In this document: in pieces, positions 1 through 13,500 of the stretch
Position numbering within the stretch: the stretch's first letter is position 1
Layout: every line of letters starts with the position of its first letter
Assembly (NCBI RefSeq): GCF_018991925.1
Contig: NW_024744357.1
Location: forward strand, 5,930,897-5,994,896
Reading direction: 5' to 3'
DNA from: Homarus americanus
Lineage: Eukaryota > Arthropoda > Malacostraca > Decapoda > Nephropidae
Length of the DNA stretch: 64,000 bases
Made by a program: the position numbers and the translations under genes
The notes under the pieces: model-generated
Told to the model about the DNA's origin: nothing
Seen by the model: only the letters and a program-made list of their open reading frames with translations
The model's database searches: none

Positions 1-124
1 CACCTAGAGCGGCCCCTCAGTTACCCACATCTTCCCCCGCCCGCCCCTGTCCACGGACTAACACAACAGTACGCTAACGCCACCACACCATCTGGTAAAA
101 CTTCTACTAACGTTACCCCTGCAG
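1..124 (+). other. Possible 5' noncoding exon ending at a splice donor
   Basis: The first 124 bases are C-rich, contain no ATG and end CTGCAG directly before GTAATC, a plausible donor. The next strong acceptor on this strand is the one at 1713 in front of the rhodanese exon. This could therefore be the untranslated first exon of that gene, with its start outside or at the edge of the window. No promoter motif or transcript supports it, so this is inference only. Confidence 0.2.
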
Positions 125-1008
125 GTAATCCCTTCTAGTTAGATAAAACCTTTGTTCTTCACCAAGTGAATTATTGCTGCCTCATAGTTTACGCTTGCAC
201 AGTGCCTCTCTAGTGTTTGTTGTTACACGAGGTAGTTATTGGGACTTTGTGGTCAGAACCAAGGTCTATTTAGAAGAGACCTTGGTCACAGAGTCGGCGG
301 TCTCCGAACTTCTCACTGTTGACACGCTTAAAGTACTCGCACTGATTTATAAACAAATAAGTGTGCGCATGTTAAGGTATATATAATTGTATTTTTAGTT
401 TTTAATTTGCTTGGAATTATTACTTTCACTAAGTTCGTATGATTGTGCTTCAAATTGTACCAAATGTCTCGGACTTCATAAAAAGGCACCAGACGTCTTG
501 TAGTGAAAAACTGTGTACAATATTATGATCGCTATTTGCCTGAAAACGCTACAGTAATATTTTCATCATAGTATATGGGGAGGCATGCGGCGCTGAGGCA
601 AATCTCTCTAGTCTACTGGCCTGGTGCTCAGAGCTAGTTCATCAGATATACATCGTGGTAATTCAAAAATAAATTCTAAAAGTAATGGTTTTATTTTTAG
701 AGGATTCAAATTAGTTATACATTACAGTACTATGATTATTGGAATTTATTTAATTTGAGAAAACAATTGCATCGTTATTTTACTGGAAAACATGAAGTAT
801 ATACGTACATTTCTTTGCTCTCCTCTTCCTAATCATAATCTTTGTAGGTAAAGCCACATTAGCCGCTGGATGATTGGTAGTGTAGTTATGAAGCACCCAT
901 CCCTCCCCACCAGCCCTCACCTCAACCCACACACCAACCCCCTAATCATTACTAGTCCTTCCATCCTCTCTCTCTCTCCAACATTCATCCCCTACCAGGC
1001 ATACCGTA
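125..1008. other. AT-rich noncoding stretch
   Basis: I see no exon, RNA gene or recognisable transposon here. Open frames are short and have no family resemblance. The last 100 bases are CT-rich and lead into the MITE that starts at 1009. If the exon at 1-124 is real, this is intron. Confidence 0.4.
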
Positions 1009-1178
1009 CACTGAAACCTCCATATAACGGACTTCTCTCTCTCTCTCCATATAATCCGTTAGATGGAAGTTTCATGTCCAACGGATCTTCCTGCCCAGTA
1101 TATGGGCCAATAGGCCTGCTGCAGTTTCCTCTATTCTAATGTTCTTATGTTATAGTCCGTTAAATAGAGGCTTCACTG
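1009..1178. mobile_element. TA-flanked MITE (CAGTGAAACC family) with a nested LINE 3' tail
   Basis: The left end reads CACTGAAACCTCCATATAAC after a TA. The right end, on the reverse strand, reads CAGTGAAGCCTCTATTTAAC, so the two ends are inverted repeats. The terminal CAGT and the TA target fit a Tc1/mariner-pogo type MITE. The middle, about 1091-1151, is unrelated to the MITE. It matches the 3' end of the LINE at 54.5-55.4 kb, including the words GGGCCAATAGGCC, CTGCAGTTTCCT and the TTCTTATGTT tail. A LINE 3' fragment has thus inserted into the MITE. The same type of nesting occurs at 51.9-53.6 kb. Confidence 0.7.
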
Positions 1179-1772
1179 CACCGCCACTGGAGGGAATCAC
1201 ATTACGGGTCCGCTATCAATGTCTTTTATCATATTGAACTGGACAGTACAAGGTTAGGCAGTGTACTTTGAACCTCTTGATATAAGTGTGTGATGATAGC
1301 ATACAGTGTTTACACATGTTTACTCTTGAAAATTTACAATGTTTTATGGCGGGTGACTTAAGGAATGATTTGTACTAACACAAGAGTTGGTTGTTGAGAG
1401 AATACTGACCCGAGGAGTGTTGTAAATTGGCATGAAGAATTTTCTCCTAAGATACCTCCCCTCCCCCCACTTCCTACAGGCAAACTGAAGAGGCACAGAG
1501 TCCTCGGGGGCGTGTCTGTTGTATGATGGTCTGTGGTGGTGGTTGTTTGAAGGCCCCCAGAATAACCAGCCTAGTTAGTTGCTTATACAAATTTATCAGT
1601 TTGTGAGTACAGGAAATTATACAGAATTTGGTATAATTTGTTGTGTGGCTCCAATGCTTTGTCGGAATATGTTTTAATTAAAATAGCTAATATGTTTAGT
1701 ATGTTTTTTTCAGCTTGCGGGTACTGCAGCCAACAAGTAGCTCATTCCTCCACCACCCACGCATGCACCCCG

Positions 1773-4504
1773 ATGCGCACACCGACGCAATCCCCCACCC
1801 ACGCCGCGGCTGTCAGTCGAAGAATCAACAGACGGACGGAGCTGGACTTCGAGGAACTGCGCGCCCTGCAGGTAGCTGGGGACATCGCCCTCATAGACGT
1901 CCGTGAACCTCAGGAGCTGGAGAAACACGGCGAGATTCCCGGCTCTCTCAACATCCCTCGTGAGTACTGAACCACCAATCACCTTTCTCCTTGTGTTGGG
2001 CTGAAATATTCGATTCAGATTCGTTTAGGTTCACCCGTTGAATTTTCCTGGAAGTGAATTCGTATTAACTCGTCCATGTAGCCTATTTATACTTTCGAAC
2101 CTTAGTGAAGATAACGTGGAGTGTTACTGTAGATGATTGTCTGAACATGGGGCCCCATTTTAGAATCGTCGCTACCACCATTGCGCTGGGCCTCTGAAAC
2201 TTGTGTAACCTGCCCTATCACGTCAAGGATGCTGTTACTCTATACAGTATATATTCCTCCCAGGCCTGTGGAGCGTAGCAAGGGCCAGGAAGAGAGGAGA
2301 GGACTGGGTGAGGAGACTAGCATAAATCACCGCCTCCCTCTGTTGTGATCACGACCTCGTATGGACTATGAACATCTTACGGTCGTGGTAGTTTATCTTT
2401 TAATATAAATCCTCATGCTGTGTAATATTTTAATGTTTTCCGAGGTTTAAAAAATGTTTATCCCAAATTGAAATAACCCTGTGATTTGCGTATTGTGTTC
2501 TTTATTTTATTCTTCGTTAAAAAAAGAAAAAAGTTATTCTATTATTTACAAAGAACAACGGGCAAGGGAAGGTCAGTCACCACTAGGCTTCTGTGGAGTG
2601 GGTGAGCATGCGGGGTCGAGGTAGCAGTTCTATCGAATTTTGCTGACGGTTACGTAACTTGGGAGACTGCAGGCAGGAGCTGGGGGTATAGAGGGAGGGG
2701 TGAAGTCATTGAAATATGTCCATTGGGATATTTCCTGCTGGACAAAATCCCACTGTGAGCCGAATAATAATTTACAATTTGTTCTGGTCAAAATCCCAAC
2801 AGTAATGTGTGTGGGGTGTTGTGGGTTATGGTGTTAGAGGAGTGATGAAAGTGTGGTGTTGAGAGTGGCAGCCAGGAGTGTTGTACTAACGTTATGGTGT
2901 GGCTGCAGACCGGCGCCCGGGTGTGTGAGGCGTAGGTCATTGGGTGCGTCATGCAGAGACTAGATACTGCTGTGCTTGCCGACTGTTGCTACATGATCCA
3001 AGGGAAAAACTCGGTGTACAATGGTTAGGTTAGGTTTAGACTCGGTGGACAAATGAACCGTCGGATTAGAACTGTGACCAACTGTAAACATTAAAAAAAG
3101 CTGTATGTGAAACCGTCCCACCATTTCTGTACAGTGCATTTGTAAATTGCATTATTAGAGAAGGATTTTTTTATATTTGAAGTATTTATAAAGTTTTATT
3201 CTTGTATTGCTTATAAGTAGATTACTTTATTTTGGATATTAAATATTTGGTGTGTACTGTACCTAGCAGGAGGTGTTTAATGAATTTCACACGAGCAAAT
3301 GTGTTTGTTTTAACTGCAGGTGTGTTCAATGTATGTCGGTCAGGCCAGGCAAGGCGAGTATAGATTTCAGGTTTGTGTTTATTCATATCCCACTACCACT
3401 ACCTGCCACCACCCCTACCACCATCGTCCACGGACCTTTAGTAAGCGAAACAGGGCAGAGTGGATACAGCACTTAATTAACTTTGTATACAGGGGCAGTG
3501 AGACCGACACCTCAGAACTGCCTCCACCCATTCACAGCTGGGTGGACTAGTGGACCAAACCAGCTACCTGTAGTGCGAGGCATAAATAATATCCACTTGG
3601 CTGCCGCGCCCTACAACATAAACCTAGTGTGTTAATAATTGTGCTTGACGAATGTATGTGTTTGCCTCGTGAGTGAGAAGGGTGCGGCCACGAGCAACGC
3701 AAACCGGTCTTTAAGAATTTCGCGTAAGGCTAAATGGGATTCCCTGGCACCTTCAATTTGATCTAGACAGCTCATGGGAGAGCGTGTTGGTCTGTCTGGT
3801 ATGTTGGTTAAACTCACGTGGGATCATCAAGATAAAGGTGATTCTATCTTTACCTGCAGTGACCTTGCGACATCTCACTTGACGTGCAGGGTGCGTGTAT
3901 AGTATGTAAGGTCACAGCGTCTTGAATGATGGGTTTTATGTCACGACCAATTTCTACTGTGTTAATTTTTTTAGTTATTGGAAGAAAGCCAGATTGATAT
4001 AGAACGTAGGTAACTTCCAAATGACGCGAGATCGTTTTAGTGTAGTGTAAATAATATGGTGGAATAATTCGTGGTTAATTTGATGTTAGTTTTGCCTCGT
4101 CAGACAGTCCCACGTAGTCAATACCACCCGTGTGTGAGGAAGGTTTTCGACCACGGATCTTCACTCCCAAATAATACTTTCGGGCCCTTTAACTCATTCA
4201 TCCCAGTTATTGTCTTCCCAGGCCCACTTACCCTAACTTTGGGCCCTTAACTACTTAATCATTTTCTCATCCTAATCTTACAGGTACTAAGACGTAAGCT
4301 TGAGTTGGTAGGATTCTCGTCACTATAATTTACTTGATTTATTTTCATTGCATTATGTGACGACGACAACTTAAGCGCCCCGAGTCGTAAGTAATTCTTT
4401 TGGCACACACAGTACATACACATGGTAGTGGTGGGCAATCTCGTAAGGCACAGGGGGGGTGAGGGGGGAGTGGGAAGGGCACGTTCCTCTCGTAGAAAGC
4501 GTGG

Positions 4505-4549
<45 letters not shown>

Positions 4550-7500
4550 TTCAGCACTGCCCAACCAAACTTTGGCTGTCTGCCCACTCTGAAATCTCAC
4601 GGCTCACCCCCAACTCCCTGCCCCACACACACACCCCCACCTTCCTTTGACACCCCCACCACCTCTCCTCTTCCCCTTACCCTTCCTCCATCACCCCAAT
4701 ATATCCCCTTCCCTGCTCGTCCCTGATTCTTGTACCCCTTTGCCACAAATAATTCCTGCTGCGTATCTCCTGTACGGACCGTGACTCTTCCCTCTCCCTT
4801 CACCACCTCTTTCGTTTTGATGTCCTCGCACTGCCTCCCTCTTCCCTGCGATGTATGTAGTTTCTACCTTTTTCACTTCATTTCCTATCGTTATCTGAAG
4901 TTCTCAAAGTTCAGCAGTCGTGAGGGGTGGTCGTGGGGAGATTAGGCCGGTCACTCTAGAGAGGCCTCGGCGTTAGTCACGTGTTGGCCTCGCATCACCC
5001 TTATAGTCATGGGTACAGCTGCCGGTGGACTTGACTCCGTGGCTTTACCTTCACCAGTATACTGCCGATGAGTGAAAATCTTGTGAATTTTTCGAGTATT
5101 GTAAAAATATTGAGGAACATTCAGTTTTCTTTGTTCGTGTCTAATTTAAACATGTGGTAATTCGACAGTGCCGTACTTGTAAATAATGGAACTAATGAGA
5201 TTGAAACGATGCTGTTAGATGGTAAAGGTGATACAGTACTTAGCTGGGTTTAAAGGTTAGCGATAGTAAGGTACTGGGTTGGATAGCGTTGAAGTTATAG
5301 GTTGTTTTAATATTTATCCAGATTATCCAGTTCGTAATCTTTTATTTTTAGGGTAATAATTTTATGGGCGTTTTCTGTATGCGTACTAAAAATAAAAAGT
5401 TAACAAAACTATTTTAACCTTTTCCGTCACCGAAACATACCGAGCCCAACACGGCAAAAGTCTCCTGAAAAGTTTACTGACCATGACTGACGCGGGTCCG
5501 ACTAATTACCCAAATGTACCCAAAATGAAGTCAAATAATGGTCCTACATGATTAAATCGGACTGCCAATCACTTCTCGACTAGTATTTGGGGTCATGAAG
5601 TCACAAAAAATTGGTAGACTTAATTTAATCCGAGTTAATAGATCGAGTGCATGTACCTAACCTAACACAATTCAGATTAAATTAAGTTTACCAATTTTTT
5701 GTGACTGACACCAAATAATAATCGAGAAGTGATTCACAGCCCGATTCACGCTTGTAGGACCATCATTTGACTTCATTGCGACTACATTTGGGTAATTACT
5801 CGCTCCCTCGGTACATGCACGCGATCTATTAACTCAGATTAAAGTAAGTTTTCCATTTTTTTTTTACTTTCTGACACTAAATACTAGTCGAGAAGTGATT
5901 GGCAGTCCGATTTATTCATGTAGGACCATTATTTGACTTAATTGCGGCTACATTTGGGTAATTAGTCGGACAGACTGACGCTGCTTAGAAGCCTAGCAAC
6001 GAATCCCGAGAGTAGACGTGTGGCGTCCCTCCTGCGGTCTGCTGCCCGGTCACACGTATCCTTCACGAGACGCCCTAACTATCCTCCTGCCCTGCGTATA
6101 AGTTAGATTTTTCCCTCGCTGTTAAGGGAGGAGGACAGATGAAGAGGCTCGTCAGGTGGCTGTGATGAACTTCAACTTAAGCGCCATTGTTATTTATCAG
6201 TATTATTCAGGTCCTTATACCTGACCGCGAAAAAAAATACCGTGGGGGGGGAGGGTAGTGTTCAGGTGTATGTCAGGGAGAATGTCAAAGATGAAGATTT
6301 ATTAGTAAATTTAAAATGTAAACATGGCATCATTGTTAAGGTCACAACTGCGCCATCTCCTCCAGATATTAAGATACTTGCAGACCACTTTGAAGTGTAT
6401 TTAATTTATTTATATATTTGTATTTTGAGAAGACAATTGTCGTACAAATATGTCGGGTGGGTGTTTGTATATTTCCTATTGTGCAGATATTTCGATGACA
6501 GGTCTAGGTACACAGCACGAGCATCAAGTCGGCCACAGCTCAAGATCAAGACTGAGGGTGAAATTAAGCAACACTTTTACCCGTGTTTTGGGATGTTTAC
6601 CCCGAAAATACAATTAAAACGTCATAAAGATAAAAAAAATCTACCACCTTTAAAACCATAGACTCCTCCGGGAGCTTGGTGTGTGTGTGTGTGTGTAGTC
6701 ACGATTCCCTGACAAAAACAAGTGAAACGCCTTTTACCGTGCCAACTAGAGTGGTTGGTCCCTCTTTCCTCTCCTTGCCGCGGCCCACGCAGCCGCCGTG
6801 GTGGCGCCGGGCTGTCGTAGAGTACACCCCAAGAATGTGTTGGGATCACCTCTGGCTACTGGTGGCAGGTAACATGGTAATAACTAAGGTCTACCTGGCC
6901 GCTGACACACCCTCAAGTCATGTTAAAGTTTTTCGTTCCGTTTCAAATATTGAACTAGAAATGATTTTAGTTATGGGTGTATGTATGTGTAGTAAAGACC
7001 TTGGATACACATTATATAGTGATTTCTTCATTTACATCAGTCATATTATCTTTAAAGAGGTTGCAACAATGGACATTTGGTATAATCTGATTCTTGACGG
7101 ACTTGTAGTGATAATGGAATAGTCAGTAAGTTCTATTGGTCACTCCTAATGCATCGCCAGTAGTGAGGCAGGCAGGCAAGGTGTGTCAAGAGTAAGCAGG
7201 TTCTGACGGCTACCACTTAAGTGTCATCACCATGAAACTATTTCTTAACATCTTCTCTCTTCCCTCTTATCTGTCACTCATTATTGTGTTTGTGGATTAT
7301 CAGCAGTTATGTCGTGTTAACATAAGAAGAACATAAGAAAATAAGGAGTCTGCAATAGGCTGGTTGGCCTGTGCATGGCAGCTCCTGTCGAGAGTTACTA
7401 CCACACTCTATCATCCATGTCCATCCAACAAGGTAGTAGTTCACCTTGTGTTGTATTTTAGAATAAATTACCTAAATTCTGCCGGATCTTCTGCGTTTCG

Positions 7501-10500
7501 TTATTAGTTCTGTAAGGATGATTGTCTCAAGCAGTTTGTGTGTACTGTATTATGACGCAGTAGATGACTGTTTTGGGAGTTTGGTGATAACTGCCAGCAG
7601 GGTACGTTGAGGAGGGTACGTGGAGTACGGGTGTGTTTGTGTACTACTGAGACTTTCAATCGCCGTACAAACACCACCACTCCTTATTTAGATAGATGCC
7701 CGTCTGTCACAAGGTCGCTGGGGGTAAGGGGGTTGTGGTGCTTGCATTTCATAGTCGTGTATTAAGTATGACTATTCGTTGTCAAGTCCCGTTCATTCTA
7801 GTCTATTGTTATTAAGTCGTTATTTAGTCTTTTTATTAAGGTCCTCTGTCAATTAGCCGCGGGGGTTGGAGAGTAAAATCGGACGGGTAGTACAGACCGC
7901 GCAGTACTTGTATAGTGACGCAGGGGAAGATTATGGTGACCAGAAAAAAGTCACAATATGGGATAGATGAGGTGACTTTCTGTGACCGTTTTTTTGTTGT
8001 TATATATACAGTACCAACCCAGGTCACAAGATTCTTTAATATATATTCATCATAGCTCAGTGTGTAAGAATGCATCTAACTTGTTGACTTAAGCTAAGAC
8101 TCAAGTCCGATAAAATTATAACCAGACACGTTTACCAGGTGACCCCATCATTGAGTATTGTTGGAAAAAAAAACTTTATCTTCACTTTATCTCAACAGAG
8201 TTTACGTGAACATACCTTAAGGTCGACTTCCATGTTTTTTTTTCTTGGTAACCTTACGGTGAATATTCATAATACGAAGTTGTTTTGAAAATAAGGACCT
8301 TGCGACCACCCACATGAAGCCACGAACATGACCGTGCGTGTGCTTATGTTAGCGAGGGTGGTTTGGTTATTAGCAGTAATTCCTAGTACCCAAACCACAA
8401 CAACTCCAGGCAGCATTTCAAGGATACAGACTCATCACAACGGGAATTGGTTGGGGGACAAGTATGTGTATTAGCGGACTTTATTCTCACGTATACAGTA
8501 TAATATGTATGAAAGCCGGTTTATATGTGGTGGACTAGAGGATATACACTCGGATCCCCTCACTTGTGTGTGTACATAACCCACTGACCCACTAACTTAC
8601 ACACACTCAGTCTCTATTTTCGTAGGCGTGAGGATGTTATAAGGATGGGCACAACTCAGGGTAACTTGGTTTTGAAGGCAATGGTGGCACTCACAACAGG
8701 TTTAAGAGTGATATGGGCAGCTAGACAATAATAGTACTTGGGCGAGGGTACTAGGTCGATGTTGATGTATTTTAGCCAAGGATGCGAGTGAGTGGAAGAG
8801 TTATGTGGAGTAGCTGGTTGAAGGGTTAAATCCCATCTCCTTAAGAATACCGAAACTAAGAGGTTTTAATAAGAGGAATTTGAGCTGATGAAATTTTGCC
8901 CACCTTATTATATTGATGATGGGATAATTTTGCCTGTTTATTATTTTTGTGGTAAGATTTCTTCACACATTTGGTATAGTGGGATTCTGTCTATTTTGGG
9001 GGGTTGCCTCCACTTCAAATTAGTTTGGCTAGTGATTAGGTGCGGACTCTTCAAGGTCAGTACTGCTCAGCGGGTGGTCGAGGCAAGGCAGGAGGAAGAA
9101 GTTAGTGACAAGGTTGTGTGGCGGGGAGAGGGAGGAGTTGTGGCTGGCTTCTGTTACTAGGCAACTGCAAGAGTCTGTGTTATTTGATTGTGGAGGCTGG
9201 ATGGAACCTCGGGTCAGGACACACTATCGATATACGTCGCCCTTGATAGGTTAGGTTATTTCCACACACACACACACACGTCTGCTTGTTTCAATACTGA
9301 TTGCTATCGTGGAAGATAAAATATTTATTGATAGTTAAGCTCAATGCCTTCGTCCAAAGTACACTTAAGATACGAATTTAATATAGATACAGGTATTGGC
9401 ACCATTTGGGTTACTGAACCCTATTCACCCCTGGCACTCGAGATTTATGTATGTATGTATGTATGTATGTATGTATGTATGTATGTATCTGGGTGGTAGG
9501 AGTAGTAGCAGCGTGCCCGCATGGTGTATGAAATAATCTTGGTTAAAGCTTCAAGTTTGCTTCACCTTGCGAGTCATATCAACATGACACCATTGCCAGC
9601 CGACGACACTGTTCTCTCTCACCATATTGAGAGGTGGAAGGGAGGGAGGGAGGGGCTGGTAAGTCTCTGTAGGTGGAACAGTTAGTCAAGTTTGGTGTCA
9701 TTGGTACAGTATTTTTTTATCTTTTTGCTGTCACGATATTCTGAAGTGGACTCTTGTCTTTCCCCTGTTTGGATAAATGTCTGTTTTAATTACCTGAAAT
9801 ACGCGTTAAATCACAGTACTTGCAAGAATATGTTGATTATTGTTGAAAGGGCTTCTAAGAGTATTTTATGACAAGTTATTTGAAGTTAGTCAAGCATTAA
9901 AATCTGGAGTGTTTCATTGTATGTGTTATGAAAAACTCAGACCAGACGTTATTGGCTAACATTTTGGCCAGCTGACAGCGACATTGGTTGAGGTTGGCGC
10001 ATCTGTTCATTCTAACTCAAAATAAGATATAATCTCTTAATTATTTTGTCATATTCCTAACCCCACTCCCTCCCTCCAATGTCAGGATAGGTGAACGCAC
10101 TGCTGGAGTGTTTGTACAAATAGTCGTGTAGGTGAAGGCAGTTGAGTACATAGAGCTGGTACTGATCAGGGTGAAGGTACAGGCGTGTGGCGCCAGTGTG
10201 TCGCGCTCACCCCACCCCAACCCTCCCCTCCCACAACTCTCTCCGTACTTCCCTCCCCCCTTTTCCCCACTCTTTAAATGTAGGCAGGTTTCTCTTCCTC
10301 CTGAAACTGAAGAGTGTTCAGTGTTTGGCAGATCACGTATAATTAAGAAACGAGAACGTGTAATAATTTGGGGTGGAATGTCACTTAAATGTGTGGGTTC
10401 GCAGCTGCAGGCAATATGGACGTGGTGATTTCTGAACATTGTGTATTTTTATGTGCCACGCATAATACTTTTCATATTACAAAGGAAATGTTGACCCGTG

Positions 10501-13500
10501 CAAATCTAACCTTATTTGATTTCTGACGTTTGGATATACAGTAGGTACAGTGTTCTCTACTGACAATTAACATGGTGAACTCATCAGCTGAGACATTAAA
10601 CTTGTCTAGATGTGGTCATCAAAAATTTAGTAGCTATAACTCACGAAAACCGAAGTAGTATACAATTATGTTTAACTCTCTTCTTGAGTTGGGGAACGAG
10701 GGAGAGTAACAATGAAACGCCCCCTCACTCCCCCCCCTACCCCGCCGTCCTCCAGGGAGCCCCCTCACCGTTATGTAACCAGCCTCGGGCGTAGTAGTGG
10801 AGCCAGGCACCTCCCATTTTGGAAGACTTGCCATCCTGGAGACTGCTGGGAAGATCTATTTTGTGGGGTTATATGGAGAAAGACATAGACAGACCATATG
10901 TTTTAAACCAAGAGTGTCTGATAGCCATAATTGATAATACTTTATCTTTTATTTAAAAATTTACAATTAACATGTATACAAATATTACATATTAATATAT
11001 TTGTCCGTGAAATATTTGGACTACCTTTCTTTAAAATACACATGATCATCCATTTATAATAATATACCCTGCTTTTAATAAAGGCTATAGTCTCCTTAAC
11101 ATTATAATTTTCCTTCCCACTTAACCTCATACAGTAGATATAATGACATTAGCATGACCATTGTATTCTTATCCCTATTATTACTACAGTTAGTATTAAA
11201 AATTAAAAATGCAGATAATACAGTACTAATAATTATTATAATGATAAAACGTACTTACGAATGTAAAAGAACGTGCAATAGTTACTATAAGATACAGGTG
11301 AGGGTGTGTTGACGCCATTCCCTCCTTCCCTTCCCTCCACTCCCCTCCCGCGACCCGTTACATAATGTGTAGTGGCAAGGTGGGCGGTGCAGCTTTAGTA
11401 AATACAGTACAGTACTTTTATTTGTATTAATAGTATGTTTATCCGTAATTCCCTGTAGTCATATTGTAGTGTATATTATTAATGTAATGTATTTATAAAA
11501 ACAATGCAATCGATAATATGTGCGTTTTAGTCGAGAGGGGAAACGAAATTTGGCACCACTGGTTACATCATAGTGCCGTTCTTCCGAGGACAAATTACAT
11601 AATATACAGTATTTTAGCATCCCACAGCTTGAGAGAGAACTAATATATTTTCCAATTGTATATAGAGTTAATAGTAAAACTTATTGCACTAACCTAACTG
11701 GGCAGACGGTGTATGTGTACCAAGTCGATATAGTTGGTGTGAGCAGTCCTGTGTAGCATGTGTTGAGCTAGGCAGGTCTGAGGGACAGTTTATTTTACCT
11801 TGTTTCCATTGTGGCCACGTTGATGGAGTTAAGTTAGAAGCTTCAGGTTGGATTCATAATAATTAAACTATCCTACACAATTAATCGACAATATACCGGT
11901 GTTTATTTACTTTCATGCGTGTTAGGATTACATTATAACATTTTCAAAGCTGCGAACTAGAAAGTGGGATTGCAGTTTATGTTATCAGGAATGTAATTTA
12001 ATTATAACCTAGATGCCGTATTTATATATTTAACTATTGCAGGAATCTTTGTATTCTACTACTGTTGTCATCATTACGGTATTCAAAAGTCACAAATGAT
12101 CAGTGTGGAGACCCTAAAGATGGTAATACTTGGGATAAGTTAAGTTTGGGTAATCTGGTGTATAAAGGATGAACCATCTGGCGGTGGTTGTGAAGGTCAG
12201 AGGGAGGCCATGGTGTTATGTTGCTGCCCGAACTTTAGGTGTGGCCTCGGAATCAATGTAGGGATGAGGTAGCGGGTGGTTGAGGGATGTAGGAAGGAGG
12301 GTTGGTGAAGGGGTTTTGAGTTTAGAGTTAGAAATGGAGGGCGAGAGTTTTACAGGAAATCGTGGAAGAAATATATAATGGTAATGTTTGAATTTTCTGA
12401 TACACACTGTGGTATTGGTTGGTATACACGTGTGGCAGAAGTAGTAATGTTATATTGTCTGTGTGAATGTTAGTTGTATGTCGGCTCTAGATACCTTAGT
12501 AACAAATTATGTATATTAATGTAGAGTGGAAAGAATAATTAATTTCTTTATGGGGAAGGAATCGCCATTACAATTTTTGATCTATTTTGAGAGGAAAGAA
12601 AACAATGAAACTGTGTGCTTGAACTGTTGACTCAGAATAGCAGTACTGTGAAGGGTTTAACTTGGCCTCTCCTTTATAGAATTCCCTTTAAGAATATTTC
12701 CCCCAAAAGAATGTTTAGATTGAGATGTTGTGTTGGGAGTTATAAGCACCTGTTGTGTTTTTGTGGCCGTTTCACTTTGCCCCGATGCCAGCTTTACCCA
12801 AAGACCTCAGCTGTCCTCTTGCGTCACTCATCCCACGGCCTACCCCTCGTTCTTCCTAGTAGGCAGAACAAATCCTGTTAACCTACTGCTGCAGTCTACC
12901 TGACGTACAGTCATATTGTATGTACAGACTTCATTTATTCATCAATTGGTCGCATCTTTCATGTGACTATATTACGTAATGATGAATGTTTATAATTATA
13001 TTTAATCCCAAATTGTAGGCGATGTCTTGGACAGTAAATGGCATTAATGTTGAAGGTAAAGTCGTGACGGTGCAGTAGTTGGCACTGGCTGGAGTCAGCT
13101 GATCGGCCAAGGTCGACGACTCTTCCACACCCAGTCACCCTCTACTATGTGGGGGAGGTCAGGCACAAGTTTCAACTGCTACACTCGAAATAGAGAACAG
13201 AATTGAGAGAGAGATTAAGGAGTTTACGTAAAGACAGTGGTTGGGGGATATAGCATATTTGGGAACACCTCGAGGCTTTTGCCGTCATTATAAAGGTATT
13301 TGTGACCATACGAAGCATTTTTTTCCACAATTGCTGCACAGTTGTAGTGAAATTAGTAACGGTATTTTTTTTTTTACAAGACACTGCGGACGTCCAGGAT
13401 TGCATTTACACGTACAGTACTTATTTATCGGAAGCTGAATTTTTTTAAGTCTCGGTGATAAGTTAGTCTTTTCCGAAGGTTATCTATATTTGCCACTTGG

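Noticed and set aside
4259..4945. Cluster of frames with Val-Cys or Thr-His runs
   Set aside because: These are readings of the CA microsatellite and flanking C-rich DNA in several phases.
6242..6661. 139-codon plus-strand frame
   Set aside because: It has no recognisable domain, lacks splice support and turns into AT-rich hydrophobic sequence after ~50 codons.
10041..10439. 132-codon minus-strand and 98-codon plus-strand frames over C-rich DNA
   Set aside because: No domain, no exon borders and mutually overlapping. They are judged shadows of base composition.
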